Shown in pieces: positions 41,896 to 50,904 of a stretch of 64,000 bases of DNA. The position numbers and the translations under genes are program-made. A model generated the notes under the pieces. That model was not told where the DNA came from. It did no database searches and saw only the letters and a list, made by a program, of their open reading frames with translations. The stretch's first letter is position 1. The number at the start of each line of letters is the position of its first letter. Source of the DNA: Fictibacillus sp. FJAT-27399 (lineage in GTDB: Bacteria > Bacillota > Bacilli > Bacillales > Fictibacillaceae); NCBI RefSeq assembly GCF_001510655.1, contig NZ_LMVC01000003.1, forward strand, positions 231,847-295,846, in the 5' to 3' direction.

Positions 41896-43503
41896 ATGAA
41901 AAAAACATTATTTGCTCTAGTACTGGCTGTTCTTGTCGGCCTGTCTGGCTTCAGCTTTACGCCATCGGCTTCGGCAGCCAGCTATGTTAACCCGATTCAG
42001 ACGTATACATACTCCGAAATGACAACGGATATGAAGCAGATTGCAAAAGCTTATCCGGATCTTGTTCAATACCGTGCACTCGGCAAAACAAAGTACGGCC
42101 GAACCGTCTATGCGATTAAGCTGGGAAAAGGGGATGCCACGGTATTCTACAATGCCTCTCACCACGCACGCGAATGGATCACGACGAACATCGCCATGGA
42201 AATGGTGGATGCCTACAGTGATGCCTACAAGAAAAATACAACCTACCAAGGCTACAACGTTCGCAATCTCTTAAATGACGTATCCATCTGGATCGTACCT
42301 ATGGTTAATCCAGACGGGGTCACCCTTCAGCAATCGGGCTTAAAAGAATTTCCGAAGTCTGCACATGCCGGCCTCATCAAAATGAACAAAGGCAGCAAAA
42401 ACTTCAAGCGCTGGAAAGCCAACGCACAGGGTATAGACCTCAACCGCCAGTATCCAGCCGGCTGGTCTCAGATTCCGCGAAGCGAAGCACCAAAGCCTTC
42501 CTATCAAATGTACAAAGGAACAAAACCGCTTGAGGCACCTGAAGTAAAGCTTCTCTATAACTTCACGTCCTATGTTAACCCGGAAGCGACCATCTCTTAT
42601 CATACATCCGGACGCATTCTTTACTGGCACTACCTAAATAAAAAGGCAAACTACAACCGTGACTACGCGATGGCCAAGGAATTCGCGGCCATGACCAAAT
42701 ATAAGCTCGTTAAAGCGAACAACGACGAAAAGGGTGGAGGCTACAAAGACTGGTTCATCACGCAATATGGCCGTCCAGGCTTAACACCGGAACTGAGCTA
42801 TCATGTTGGTGAGACCAATCCTCCGGTATCCGCGATCAATGAGGAGTGGAACCGAAACCGTAAAGCAGCTCTTTATGTAGCAAATGAAGGAAAGAAGCTG
42901 TGGGAGAAGAAGTTTACAAAAACGAACACAACGATCACAACGTTCGCGCCATTTAACCTTTACCACCGTCCAAGTTCCACTTACAAAACAATCACAAAGC
43001 TAAAAGCGCAAAAGCTGACGGCAATTGGTACAAAAGGCAGCTATTTTAGAATCAGCACGAAAGATTACGGCAAAAAGTGGATTTTAAAAGATAACTATGT
43101 AACAGGCACCGTCACTGAATTTCATACAAAACCAAAGACATTTCTCGTAAAAGAAGCAACACCGCTTTATTATTCTCCGATTGCATCCAAGAAAACAACA
43201 AGCAAACTTTATGCAGGTGAAGTTCAAGCCATTAAATCGTATGGCAGCTATTTCGCGGTCAAGACAAAGTTCAATTATGACCTCTGGATCAAGAAGGACA
43301 GCAATACAGTAGATTTCAATCCGACAGCTGTGAACCAGCAAGTTGAGCTAAAAGCGGATACAACGCTGTATTCCCTGCCGATCGAAGCAAAGAAAACGAC
43401 AACCACCCTTAAGCCGCAAACGGTGAAAGCTACGAAAAAATGGAGCAACTGGCTCTATGTAGAAGGAACAGAAGGCAAGGGCTGGATACAACAGAATCAA
43501 TAG
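41896..43503 (+). CDS. Secreted M14 zinc carboxypeptidase, second copy
   Basis: 535 residues, ATG 41896 after CAGGGGGAAAAGG. The layout is the same as the preceding paralogue: signal peptide ending near SASAA, M14 motifs HHAREWITTN, NPDGV, NRQYP, YHTSGRILYWHY and PGLTPELSYHVGE, and an SH3-like C-terminal region. Identity between the two is high across the catalytic domain and lower in the wall-binding tail, so the pair arose by tandem duplication followed by divergence of targeting. A strong terminator follows. Confidence 0.88.
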   Translation: MKKTLFALVLAVLVGLSGFSFTPSASAASYVNPIQTYTYSEMTTDMKQIAKAYPDLVQYRALGKTKYGRTVYAIKLGKGDATVFYNASHHAREWITTNIAMEMVDAYSDAYKKNTTYQGYNVRNLLNDVSIWIVPMVNPDGVTLQQSGLKEFPKSAHAGLIKMNKGSKNFKRWKANAQGIDLNRQYPAGWSQIPRSEAPKPSYQMYKGTKPLEAPEVKLLYNFTSYVNPEATISYHTSGRILYWHYLNKKANYNRDYAMAKEFAAMTKYKLVKANNDEKGGGYKDWFITQYGRPGLTPELSYHVGETNPPVSAINEEWNRNRKAALYVANEGKKLWEKKFTKTNTTITTFAPFNLYHRPSSTYKTITKLKAQKLTAIGTKGSYFRISTKDYGKKWILKDNYVTGTVTEFHTKPKTFLVKEATPLYYSPIASKKTTSKLYAGEVQAIKSYGSYFAVKTKFNYDLWIKKDSNTVDFNPTAVNQQVELKADTTLYSLPIEAKKTTTTLKPQTVKATKKWSNWLYVEGTEGKGWIQQNQ

Positions 43504-43513
43504 TATTAGGACT

Positions 43514-43553
43514 AAATAAGGACTGCCATTTGGCAGTCCTTATTTCTTTTTTT
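43514..43553 (+). terminator. Terminator after the second M14 gene
   Basis: AAATAAGGACTGCCA and TGGCAGTCCTTATTT form a perfect stem around TT, followed by CTTTTTTT. Confidence 0.88.
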
Positions 43554-43972
43554 CGACAAATGGAAAAAAAGAATATTATTTTTTAAGAAAACTATTAATA
43601 TCTGACAAAAACTGTCGATAATACTTTTGTAGCAAGTAAGGATAAGAAAATAGGCTTGTACTTAATGTACTATTAATATTGTAATTTATGTTAATGGGTA
43701 GTAAAAAAATAACATTAAGTTTACAAAAAATACTAGCTTTTTATCGTAATTTGTTATATCATATGAAATGTATTACACAGTTGGAAGATTATTCCTATTT
43801 TAATATACTAAATACCTAATAGGTGATCTTGTCCGACAAAGGCTTTTGGTTTTAAAAATTAGTTGGAGCTGGCAATAGGTACATAGTTACATAGCTTCCT
43901 AGTCCGGAAGGTTTTTGCTCTCTGATTAGTTTTTATAAAATAATTGTGATTTAGGAAGGGGAATTTCAGGTA
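43554..43972 (+). promoter_or_regulatory. Long AT-rich promoter/leader region of the S-layer gene
   Basis: About 420 non-coding bases precede the S-layer start. A promoter candidate is TTGTAC (43656-43661), N18, TGTAAT (43680-43685); other AT-rich boxes exist. Nearer the gene, CTTCC-TAGTCC-GGAAG (about 43895-43910) is followed by GTTTTT, a short terminator-like hairpin. Long leaders with stabilising structure are common for S-layer mRNAs. No riboswitch class was recognised. Confidence 0.5.
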
Positions 43973-46900
43973 ATGGACAAAAAGAAAGCTCTTAAGATCG
44001 CGACAGCAACGACTGTTGCAGCAAGCGCATTCGTTTCTGTAGCACCAGCAACATTCGCTGCTTCTACATCTACAGCAAGCAAGGCAGTAACAAAAGCAGA
44101 GGCAGATGCTAAGAAAGTAAAGGATCTTTACAACGCTAAAAAACTTAGCTTCAAAAAGATCTCTTACAAAACAGCTACAGCTTCTTACAACAAAGCAGTA
44201 GCTGAGGTTAAAAAACTTGCTAAAGGCAAAACAAAAACGGCTCTAGAGAACCGTTTGAAATCAGTTAAAAGCATCCACACTTATGCTGCTAACTATAACA
44301 AAGCAATCGATCTTAGTGCTGCACTAGCAACTGCTACAAGCAACGTGAACGCAGAACTTAAAAAAGCTTCTTTCGATCTTGCTGGAGCTAAAAAAGATCA
44401 AGCTGCTCTTAAAACAGCTACAGCTAACTTCTCTAAGCATGTAGTAAAAGGTACTGTATACGGTGAAAGCCCACGTGCACAATTCACTGCTAAATACCTT
44501 ACTCCAGCTAAAACTGCTGCAACTGCAGTAGACAAAAAAATCAAAGCTGTTGAAGCTGAACTAAGCGACGTTAAAATTGCAACTGCTGATGTAACAGCTC
44601 TTGAGTCTGCTGTAAAAGGCCTTAAAGACGAAGCTACTGTAGCAACTGCAGAAAAACTTCTTACAGCTGCTAAAGCATCTTTCGCTAAAGTTGACACTGC
44701 ATCTGTAAAAGCTGATCTTTCTAAAAGAATCTCTGCAGCTGAAAAAACACTTGGCGATTTCAAAACTGAGTGGAACGAAGTTAAAACAGCTACAGCTGAC
44801 GTTGTAAAACTTGAAGAAGCTGTTAAAGCTCTTAAAGATGACGCTACTGTAAAAGCTGCTGAAGACGCTCTTGCAACTGCAAAAGCTTCTTACGCAAAAG
44901 TTGACACTGAGACAGTTAAAGCTGATCTTGGAAAACGCATCGAAGACGCTGGAAAAGGAATTGAAGCTAAAAAAGCTGAACTTGCTGTTCCTAAAGTTGA
45001 GTCTGTAAGTGCGATTAACGCTTCTCAAATCGTTGTTAAATTCAACAAGCTTGTTGACGAAACAACTGCTGGAGACAAGGCGAACTATACAGTTGAAGGA
45101 AGCCATCCTGCTTCTGTTGAAGTTCAAGAAGACGAGAAATCTGTAGTTTTAACTCTTGCAGCTCCATATGCTGAAGCTAAAACTGTTGCAGCTCAAGTTG
45201 AAGGTGTTAAACTTAAAGATTCTCAAGATAAATTCCCGTTATTTGCTGGTACAGTAACAATTGAAGATAAAGTTGCAGCTAACATCAGCAGTGTTGCAGG
45301 AACTACTAACGGAGATGTTTTAAAATCTGTTAAAGTTTCTTATTCCGAGCCTGTAAAAGCTGGTGCTGCAATTAAAATCGATGGTGTTAAAGTAGCTGTA
45401 ACTTCAGCTGGTGTTTCTCAAGATATTTCAGGTCTTTCACTTGATGCATCTAAAGAACACACTGTTGAAATTGTAAACCTAACTGATGGTGCTAACAACG
45501 TGGCTCCAGTTGTTTCTTACAAATTCTCTGCAACTAAAGACGTTTCTGCTCCAACTGTTAAATCTGTTTCAGCTCTTAACGACAATCAATTTGTTGTAGA
45601 ATTCTCGGAAAAAGTGGACAAAGCAACTGTAGAAACTACTGACTTTGCTGTAGTTAAAACTGCATCTCTTTCTCCTGTATCTGTAACAGGTGTTGCACCA
45701 GTTAGCGATGATGTAACAGGTACTAAATATGTTGTTACAACAAACCTTGCAAGTGCAGATTACTCTCTTGTAAATTCAATCGCTCTAAATATTGCGATTA
45801 GAGACAAAGCATTCAAAGACGTTCCTGGTAACGAAAGTGCAGCTTCTACAGCAAGCGTAACTCTTACTAAAGATGCAGTGGCACCAACTCTTGCTTCCAC
45901 AGTATTTGAAAAGGATAATGACGGAGCAGTTACAAAAGTTACTCTTAAGTTTGATGAAGAAGTAAACTTAGGTGCTGGCATGGATTACACTGATCTAGAA
46001 GTAGTACAAGACAATGGTGTATTACAATCTGGATTCTTCACTAAGTCAGAAGTAGACGGTAAAAATGTTGTTCTTACTGTGAAATCTGGAGTTAAAGCTG
46101 GTAAGTTTAGCGTATCTCTACCTACTGGTTTCGTAGTAGATAAATCTATCGCTGGTAACAAATCTGTTGCTTCATCTTCTATCGTAGACTTTGGTAAAGG
46201 TGAAACTGCAACTACATTCGTTGTTTCAAGTGCTAAAGTTTTGAAATCAAACGAAATCACAGTTACTTATCCTACAAAAGTTGTAGGTGGAGCATTTGAT
46301 GGATCCGCAACTTCTTTAGACCGTTATACTCTTAATGGAAAAATGCTTCCTGAAGGAACAAAAATCACTCTTGATGCTGGTCAAACTGTAGCTACAATTG
46401 TACTTCCTGCAGGTTCAATTTCTAGCACAGATGCTGCTGCAGTATTCCAAGTAAACGGAGTTAAAGCTCTAACTGGTGAAACAAGCAAATTGTTTACTGA
46501 AACTATAACTATTACTGACAACGTAGCACCAGTATTAACATCTGCACAAGTTCTTGCTGATGGTCAAACTTTCGTATTTAACTACAGCGAAAATCTTGGA
46601 ACAGTAGGGGCAACTCTTGGTTCTGAATTCAAGTTTGTGGTTGATGGCAAGGAAGTAACACTCGCTGATGGCGAATTTACTAAGGTAAGTGCTTCTGGTA
46701 AGCAAATTGTTGCTAAGGTAAATGCAACTGTTTCTAACAATGATGCTAAACCTGCTTCTGCAGCAGTATCTGGAACTAATGCATCGATCGCAACTGTAGC
46801 GAATGGTGATAAAGCTACTCAAGATAAAGTATATACTTATACTGTAGGTCTTGGTGTAGTTGGTGGAGCTAATGAAGGTCAACCTGTTGTAACAGATGGA

Positions 46901-47167
46901 ACTACTGAGTATGCACTTTCTAACGGCGACGCTACATTTAAAGTTGACAATGTTGATGTGTCTGTAAAAGGTGCTAAAGATGGAGATACATTTACAGTAA
47001 CTACTAAGAAAGCAGTTGCAGCTACAACTTCTGCACTTGCATTCAACACTTCTAAAGTTATCACTGTTGAAACTGTTGCTCCAACTTTGGATGCTGCAAG
47101 TTTCGATATTGAGGACTTGGTTGGAAATGACCAAAAAGCAGAAGTAAAACTTACAACTACTAGATAA
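43973..47167 (+). CDS. S-layer protein, SbsC-like, without SLH motifs
   Basis: 1064 residues. Signal peptide MDKKKALKIATATTVAASAF... is cut near residue 30 (TFAAS). Residues 31-339 are Ala/Lys-rich helices; two tandem 70-residue units (200-269 and 270-339) each start with K-ATADV and contain AKVDT-VKADL-KRI. This resembles the secondary-wall-polymer-binding region of Geobacillus SbsC. From about 340 come beta-rich Big/Ig-like domains marked by PKVESVSAIN, SAPTVKSVSALN and VAPTL. Codon use is strongly biased (GCT, AAA, GTA), as in very abundant proteins. The end at LTTTR comes soon after a VAPTLDAASFD domain start, so a truncated C terminus is possible. A perfect terminator follows. Confidence 0.82.
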   Translation: MDKKKALKIATATTVAASAFVSVAPATFAASTSTASKAVTKAEADAKKVKDLYNAKKLSFKKISYKTATASYNKAVAEVKKLAKGKTKTALENRLKSVKSIHTYAANYNKAIDLSAALATATSNVNAELKKASFDLAGAKKDQAALKTATANFSKHVVKGTVYGESPRAQFTAKYLTPAKTAATAVDKKIKAVEAELSDVKIATADVTALESAVKGLKDEATVATAEKLLTAAKASFAKVDTASVKADLSKRISAAEKTLGDFKTEWNEVKTATADVVKLEEAVKALKDDATVKAAEDALATAKASYAKVDTETVKADLGKRIEDAGKGIEAKKAELAVPKVESVSAINASQIVVKFNKLVDETTAGDKANYTVEGSHPASVEVQEDEKSVVLTLAAPYAEAKTVAAQVEGVKLKDSQDKFPLFAGTVTIEDKVAANISSVAGTTNGDVLKSVKVSYSEPVKAGAAIKIDGVKVAVTSAGVSQDISGLSLDASKEHTVEIVNLTDGANNVAPVVSYKFSATKDVSAPTVKSVSALNDNQFVVEFSEKVDKATVETTDFAVVKTASLSPVSVTGVAPVSDDVTGTKYVVTTNLASADYSLVNSIALNIAIRDKAFKDVPGNESAASTASVTLTKDAVAPTLASTVFEKDNDGAVTKVTLKFDEEVNLGAGMDYTDLEVVQDNGVLQSGFFTKSEVDGKNVVLTVKSGVKAGKFSVSLPTGFVVDKSIAGNKSVASSSIVDFGKGETATTFVVSSAKVLKSNEITVTYPTKVVGGAFDGSATSLDRYTLNGKMLPEGTKITLDAGQTVATIVLPAGSISSTDAAAVFQVNGVKALTGETSKLFTETITITDNVAPVLTSAQVLADGQTFVFNYSENLGTVGATLGSEFKFVVDGKEVTLADGEFTKVSASGKQIVAKVNATVSNNDAKPASAAVSGTNASIATVANGDKATQDKVYTYTVGLGVVGGANEGQPVVTDGTTEYALSNGDATFKVDNVDVSVKGAKDGDTFTVTTKKAVAATTSALAFNTSKVITVETVAPTLDAASFDIEDLVGNDQKAEVKLTTTR

Positions 47168-47187
47168 TTTGTTATAAGAGATACTTC

Positions 47188-47228
47188 AAAAAAAGCTCTG
47201 TAGGTGATCTTCTCTACAGAGCTTTTTT
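47188..47228. terminator. Strong bidirectional terminator after the S-layer gene
   Basis: AAAAAAGCTCTGTAG and CTACAGAGCTTTTTT are exact reverse complements around a ten-base loop. Confidence 0.9.
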
Positions 47229-47256
47229 CAAAAATTATTTTTATACTTGTGCTGAA

Positions 47257-47890
47257 TTAAGGATTGGAAACATTCTTAATACGGCACCCCTTTTCTGGAA
47301 AAATCCCAAAGACAATTGTCTTTGGGATTTTTTCTATCGTTTTTACTGATAACGTGCTGCCGTTTGTTGTAAATACGATGGATCCCTTTTGATCGGTGCG
47401 TAAAATTTTAGCTGGTTTCAATAGATTTACCACTTCTTTCGTAGGGCGGCCATAATGGTTTTTACCCACAGAAATGACCGCATATTGCGGTTTCACCTTT
47501 TTAACAAAAGCCGAGCTGGTTGATGTTTTCGCTCCATGATGTCCTACTTTTAAAACGTTAGCTTGCAAGTTCTGCTTAGAGTTGATCATGTCGGTTTCTG
47601 ATTTGAACTCTGCATCCCCTGTGAAAAGGAATGATTTCTTCCGAGATACCAAACGAACAACTGCACTCCAGTTGTTCAAGTCACTTTTGCTGTATGTTTT
47701 AACAGGAGCAACAAACGTGGCTGAAGTTCCTTTGAGGGGCACTTTAATACCTTCCATTCATCAGATTGCTGGATAATTTAAATCCTTTGATTTTTATCAT
47801 TTTGCTCTTCCTCTTGGGGTGCCGGATCCTATCATCATTAGTAGCACATCCAGCTATAAGAAAAGCAGAAATCCACATAATATTTTTCAC
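47257..47890 (-). pseudogene. Decayed lipoprotein of the ComEC-like metallo-beta-lactamase fold
   Basis: The 47757-47257 frame encodes only the C-terminal half of an MBL-fold hydrolase: SFLFTGDAEFKSE, VLKVGHHGAKTSTS and YAVISVGKNHYGRPT are motifs of ComEC/Rec2-like proteins, while the HxHxDH metal site is absent. Upstream, in another frame, a lipoprotein signal remains (GTG 47890 or ATG 47878: MWISAFLIAGCATND, lipobox LIAGC), which soon hits a stop. So the N-terminal catalytic half has been deleted and the frame lost. The fragment is unlikely to be active. Confidence 0.72.
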
Positions 47891-47945
47891 AGCAGGAAAT
47901 AGTAAAAAGGATATAAAAGTTTAAATAGGAAGGATGAATTAAACC

Positions 47946-48005
47946 ATGAATAAGAAATGGGTATCTATGCTGCTTAGTGTCATCTTTAATAAATTAAACT
48001 TTTAG
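47946..48005 (+). pseudogene. Remnant of a secreted-protein gene start
   Basis: ATG 47946 with an upstream AGGAAGG gives MNKKWVSMLLSVIFNKLNF and then TAG. This looks like the first part of a signal peptide cut short. Together with the adjacent MBL remnant it marks a decayed spot between the S-layer gene and the gas-vesicle cluster. Confidence 0.4.
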
Positions 48006-48193
48006 TCAATCAGCTAGAGCATATAATCTACACTCCACAAATATACAAAAATGCTTTTCTCTATTTCTGCATGATTTATGCTCCTCATAAGCACTATTAA
48101 TCCTAGATCTATTTGATTGCAGTATATTATTAATAAAAAAGATAAAAATGGTAAATCTGACATTAATAGGATGTAACGAAAGGGGTTTGATCT
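48006..48193. promoter_or_regulatory. Upstream region of the gas-vesicle cluster
   Basis: 188 AT-rich bases with no gene. A weak promoter candidate is TTGCAG-N17/18-GATAAA around 48115-48145; no sigma-B-like GTTTAA/GGGTAT pair was found. The single gvp promoter must lie here, since the nine gvp genes are tightly packed. Confidence 0.35.
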
Positions 48194-48451
48194 ATGCAAA
48201 AAACACTGGAGATTATTGAACATTTTTTTACTGAACATCTTTCTCCGCCCCATAAAATTCCTTCAGTTGAACCCGAAGATGGAGGCTTTAGGGCTGTGGT
48301 TGAAATTATAGAGGAAAAAGAATATATGAGAAAATATGCAAGAGATGAAATAGTAGGAGTTTATGAGGTGAAATTGAACAGCGAGAATGAAGTTATTTCG
48401 TATTCGCGCATCTATTTAAAGAACAGGGGAGAGACAGGACATTGGGAGTAA
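48194..48451 (+). CDS. gvpO: Gas vesicle protein GvpO
   Basis: 85 residues, ATG 48194 after GAAAGGGG. The GvpO domain is visible in RAVVEIIEEKEYMRKYARDE-IVGVYEVKLNSENEVISYSRIY. In haloarchaea GvpO is needed for vesicle formation, and actinobacterial clusters also carry it; its exact job is unsettled. It is first in the cluster. Its TAA shares one base with the ATG of the next gene (TAATG), so translation is coupled. Confidence 0.85.
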   Translation: MQKTLEIIEHFFTEHLSPPHKIPSVEPEDGGFRAVVEIIEEKEYMRKYARDEIVGVYEVKLNSENEVISYSRIYLKNRGETGHWE

Positions 48452-49185
48452 TGGCAGAAAAAAAGGGATTGTATGTATTTTGTATTGCTCAGTATAAGAG
48501 TAGTAAATCCGAGAGTATTTATTTTGCCTCAAGGGAACGAGAGTTGATTTTTGTTCCTTATCAGGACATGGTTCTTGCTGCAGTGGAAGTTCCTCTTAAT
48601 CTTCGTCCATCAAAGGAAAACCTGCTTATACACCAGAAGATTATTGGCTCCCTTATAGAAACAAGTGAAGCGGTCTTTCCGTTTAGCTTCGGGCACGTTG
48701 TCAGATCATATCAGGAAGCAGCCTCTATGCTCCAGCGGCTTTATCCTCAGCTAAAAAATATGTTTCCTTCAATCCGCGGGAAAATAGAAGTTGGACTGAA
48801 AGTGATTGGAAAAAAGAAGTGGCTCTTAAAAAAGCTTGGGGAGGCCGAATCCTGTTTTCACAAACGATCAATAAGCCCTAAAGACCGTATTAAACAAGGT
48901 GAAATGGCTGAACAGTTTTTTCTCAAATTAAGGAAAGAGTTTGACCAGAATCTTCATAAAAAACTCTCCTATGCTGCTGATCAATCCCGGCTGAACAGCA
49001 TTTTAACCGAAACGATGCTGCTGAATGCTTCTTACTTAATCAAAAAAGAGGAGGAAGAAGCCTTCGATCTTCTAGTGGATAGTCTTTGTGAACCTTGGAG
49101 GGATCAAGCTGATTTTGTCTATACTGGTCCATGGCCTGCTTATAATTTTGTTGAAATCCGGCTTCAGGCTGAACAGAGCTCATGA
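48451..49185 (+). CDS. gvpF: Gas vesicle protein GvpF/GvpL family (first copy)
   Basis: 244 residues from ATG 48451; the upstream TTG 48442 is rejected because ATG overlaps the gvpO stop. A GvpL/GvpF domain spans nearly the whole protein: N-terminal LYVFCIAQY, FPFSFGHVV near residue 75 and the C-terminal hallmark TGPWPAYNFVEI. These proteins help nucleate GvpA assembly. It has diverged from usual GvpF (for example the early VPYQDMVLAAVEVPL). The stop overlaps the gvpG start (ATGA). Confidence 0.83.
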   Translation: MAEKKGLYVFCIAQYKSSKSESIYFASRERELIFVPYQDMVLAAVEVPLNLRPSKENLLIHQKIIGSLIETSEAVFPFSFGHVVRSYQEAASMLQRLYPQLKNMFPSIRGKIEVGLKVIGKKKWLLKKLGEAESCFHKRSISPKDRIKQGEMAEQFFLKLRKEFDQNLHKKLSYAADQSRLNSILTETMLLNASYLIKKEEEEAFDLLVDSLCEPWRDQADFVYTGPWPAYNFVEIRLQAEQSS

Positions 49186-49457
49186 TTTCCATTCTTTTAT
49201 TTCCTTTAAAGCTTTTACTGATGACAGCTGAAAAAGTAAAGGAGGAGGCGGACCGGGAACTTTACGATGTTGGAATAATACAAAAAAAGCTACTGATGCT
49301 GGAAGTTAGTTATGAAAACGGCGAACTGGCTAAGGAAGAGTTTGACCAGCAATACTTACAATGGTTGTGCAGGTACGAAGATGCCAGAGAAAAGGAACGA
49401 AATGCATGGACTGATTGGATTGAATGTACATCCAATTCAGAGAATGAGATTGAATAA
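49182..49457 (+). CDS. gvpG: Gas vesicle protein GvpG
   Basis: 91 residues, overlapping gvpF by four bases. It begins with the short hydrophobic ISILLFPLKLLLMTAEKVKEEAD and continues as a charged helix (LQWLCRYEDAREKER), the standard GvpG form. GvpG is an accessory assembly protein that sits between gvpF and gvpL in Bacillus megaterium too. Confidence 0.83.
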   Translation: MISILLFPLKLLLMTAEKVKEEADRELYDVGIIQKKLLMLEVSYENGELAKEEFDQQYLQWLCRYEDAREKERNAWTDWIECTSNSENEIE

Positions 49458-49515
49458 AAGACAAGATCAGAATAAATGGACAACTGACTGAATTGGTGAA
49501 ATGAGGGATAACAAG

Positions 49516-50325
49516 ATGGGCGACTTGATTTATTTATATGGATTGATACCAACTAAAGAAGCGGCAGCACATCAATCTTTCCCATCTTACACAGGCTTTG
49601 ATGGTGAGCGCAAGCTATACACTATTCCGGTCAACAATGTCACCGCAGTTATTTGCAAACTGGATTCTGATCATTATTCAGAAGAAGCCATTAAAGACAA
49701 GATCGACAGTGATATGGACTGGCTGCAGGAAAAAGCGTTCCATCATCATGAAACGGTTGCCGCCCTGTATAAGAGCTTCACAATCATTCCGCTTAAGTTT
49801 TGCACGATTTATAAGAATGAAGCAAGCCTGAAGCAAACCATTCAATCCAATGAAACGAGGATTGAAGAGACACTTTCCACGCTTCAGGGAAATGAAGAAT
49901 GGAATGTGAAAATCTATTCTGACGATCATGAACTGAAAAAGCAGGTAAGTGAAAACAATTCCGCAATTGAAGCGAAGAAACAGGAAATTAGCGAGCTGCC
50001 TCGCGGAAGACAATTTTTCGAAAAGAAAAAGATCGATAAGCTGATTGAGGATGAGCTTGAAAATGAGAAGAATCGAGTTTGTGAACAAGTGCATGAGAAG
50101 CTGACGGTGCACTCGCTTCACGCAGCTATTAAGAAAAATTGGAGCAAAGATGTCACAGGTCTAAAAGAAAATATGGCCTGGAACAGCGTGTTTCTTCTTC
50201 CGATCCCGAAAGTGGAAAGCTTCTTGGATGAAATGAAGCAGTTTAACCAGGAACTTGGCGGCACTGGCTGGAGATTCGAAGCTACAGGCCCATGGCCGGC
50301 GTACCATTTCTCCAGTTTTTCATAA
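49516..50325 (+). CDS. gvpL: Gas vesicle protein GvpL (GvpF/L family, second copy)
   Basis: 269 residues from ATG 49516, eight bases after GAGGG; ATG 49501 precedes that site. GvpL/GvpF domain: DLIYLYGLIPT at the start, IIPLKFCTIYKNEASLK in the middle, a long charged helical insert (about 140-200) and the closing TGPWPAYHFSSF. With GvpF it builds the assembly complex. It is 58 bases after gvpG, with no terminator between. Confidence 0.86.
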   Translation: MGDLIYLYGLIPTKEAAAHQSFPSYTGFDGERKLYTIPVNNVTAVICKLDSDHYSEEAIKDKIDSDMDWLQEKAFHHHETVAALYKSFTIIPLKFCTIYKNEASLKQTIQSNETRIEETLSTLQGNEEWNVKIYSDDHELKKQVSENNSAIEAKKQEISELPRGRQFFEKKKIDKLIEDELENEKNRVCEQVHEKLTVHSLHAAIKKNWSKDVTGLKENMAWNSVFLLPIPKVESFLDEMKQFNQELGGTGWRFEATGPWPAYHFSSFS

Positions 50326-50344
50326 AAAGTGAGGGATCTGACAG

Positions 50345-50614
50345 ATGTCTCTTAGAGAATCAGTTAAAAATAAGGATATAGCACTTATTGATATTTTAGA
50401 TGTCATCCTGGATAAGGGTGTGGCAATTAAAAGTGATTTGATTATTTCGATTGCAGGTGTAGATCTAGTGTATTTGGATCTAAGGGTTCTGATTGCTTCA
50501 GTTGAAACGCTTGTCCAATCAAAAGCAGGCAACCGAAAGCCCGTCACATCTGATCAATTCGATAAGCAGAGGGAGGAGTTAGTCGATGCAACAGGCAAGC
50601 GGAACAAATGGTAG
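50345..50614 (+). CDS. gvpS: Gas vesicle protein GvpS (GvpA-related)
   Basis: 89 residues. The GvpA-like fold reads ALIDILDVILDKGVAIKSDLIISIAGVDLVYLDLRVLIASVET, followed by a polar tail instead of the GvpA end. Sequence and position between gvpL and gvpK match GvpS of B. megaterium, a minor or accessory GvpA paralogue. It overlaps gvpK by 29 bases. Confidence 0.83.
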   Translation: MSLRESVKNKDIALIDILDVILDKGVAIKSDLIISIAGVDLVYLDLRVLIASVETLVQSKAGNRKPVTSDQFDKQREELVDATGKRNKW

Positions 50615-50870
50615 GATTCAGCTTGATCCTGACAATGCCGAACACGGACTTGCGCAGCTAGTCCTTACCGTCGTTGAGCTTCTCAGGCAAATTGTCGAAC
50701 GTCATGCGATGAGGAGGGTGGAGGGTGGAACGCTGACGGACGAGCAAATTGAAAATCTTGGTGTAGCCTTGATGAACCTGGAAGAAAAAATGGAAGAATT
50801 GAAAGAAGGCTTTGGCCTTGACGCTGAAGATTTGAATATAGATCTCGGTCCATTAGGAAGTTTGCTATAG
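50586..50870 (+). CDS. gvpK: Gas vesicle protein GvpK
   Basis: 94 residues. GvpK motif: GLAQLVLTVVELLRQIVERHAMRRVEGGTLTDEQIENLG-type sequence spans residues 22-60, and the tail LDAEDLNIDLGPLGSLL closes it. GvpK is essential for vesicle formation in several systems, role unclear. ATG 50586 follows GGGAGGAGTTAGTCG inside the gvpS reading frame. Confidence 0.88.
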   Translation: MQQASGTNGRIQLDPDNAEHGLAQLVLTVVELLRQIVERHAMRRVEGGTLTDEQIENLGVALMNLEEKMEELKEGFGLDAEDLNIDLGPLGSLL

Positions 50871-50904
50871 CTTAAATATTGTGCGTGTTAAGGAGGAGAA
50901 CAGC

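Noticed and set aside
43801-43972. Possible riboswitch in the S-layer leader (AGTCCGGAAGG motif)
   Set aside because: I compared it with c-di-GMP and c-di-AMP riboswitch cores; the conserved bases do not fit. Only a short hairpin is supported.
44398-47134. Long minus-strand open frames opposite the S-layer gene
   Set aside because: They arise from the biased codons (GCT, AAA, GTA) of the plus-strand gene and lack ribosome sites and protein-like composition.
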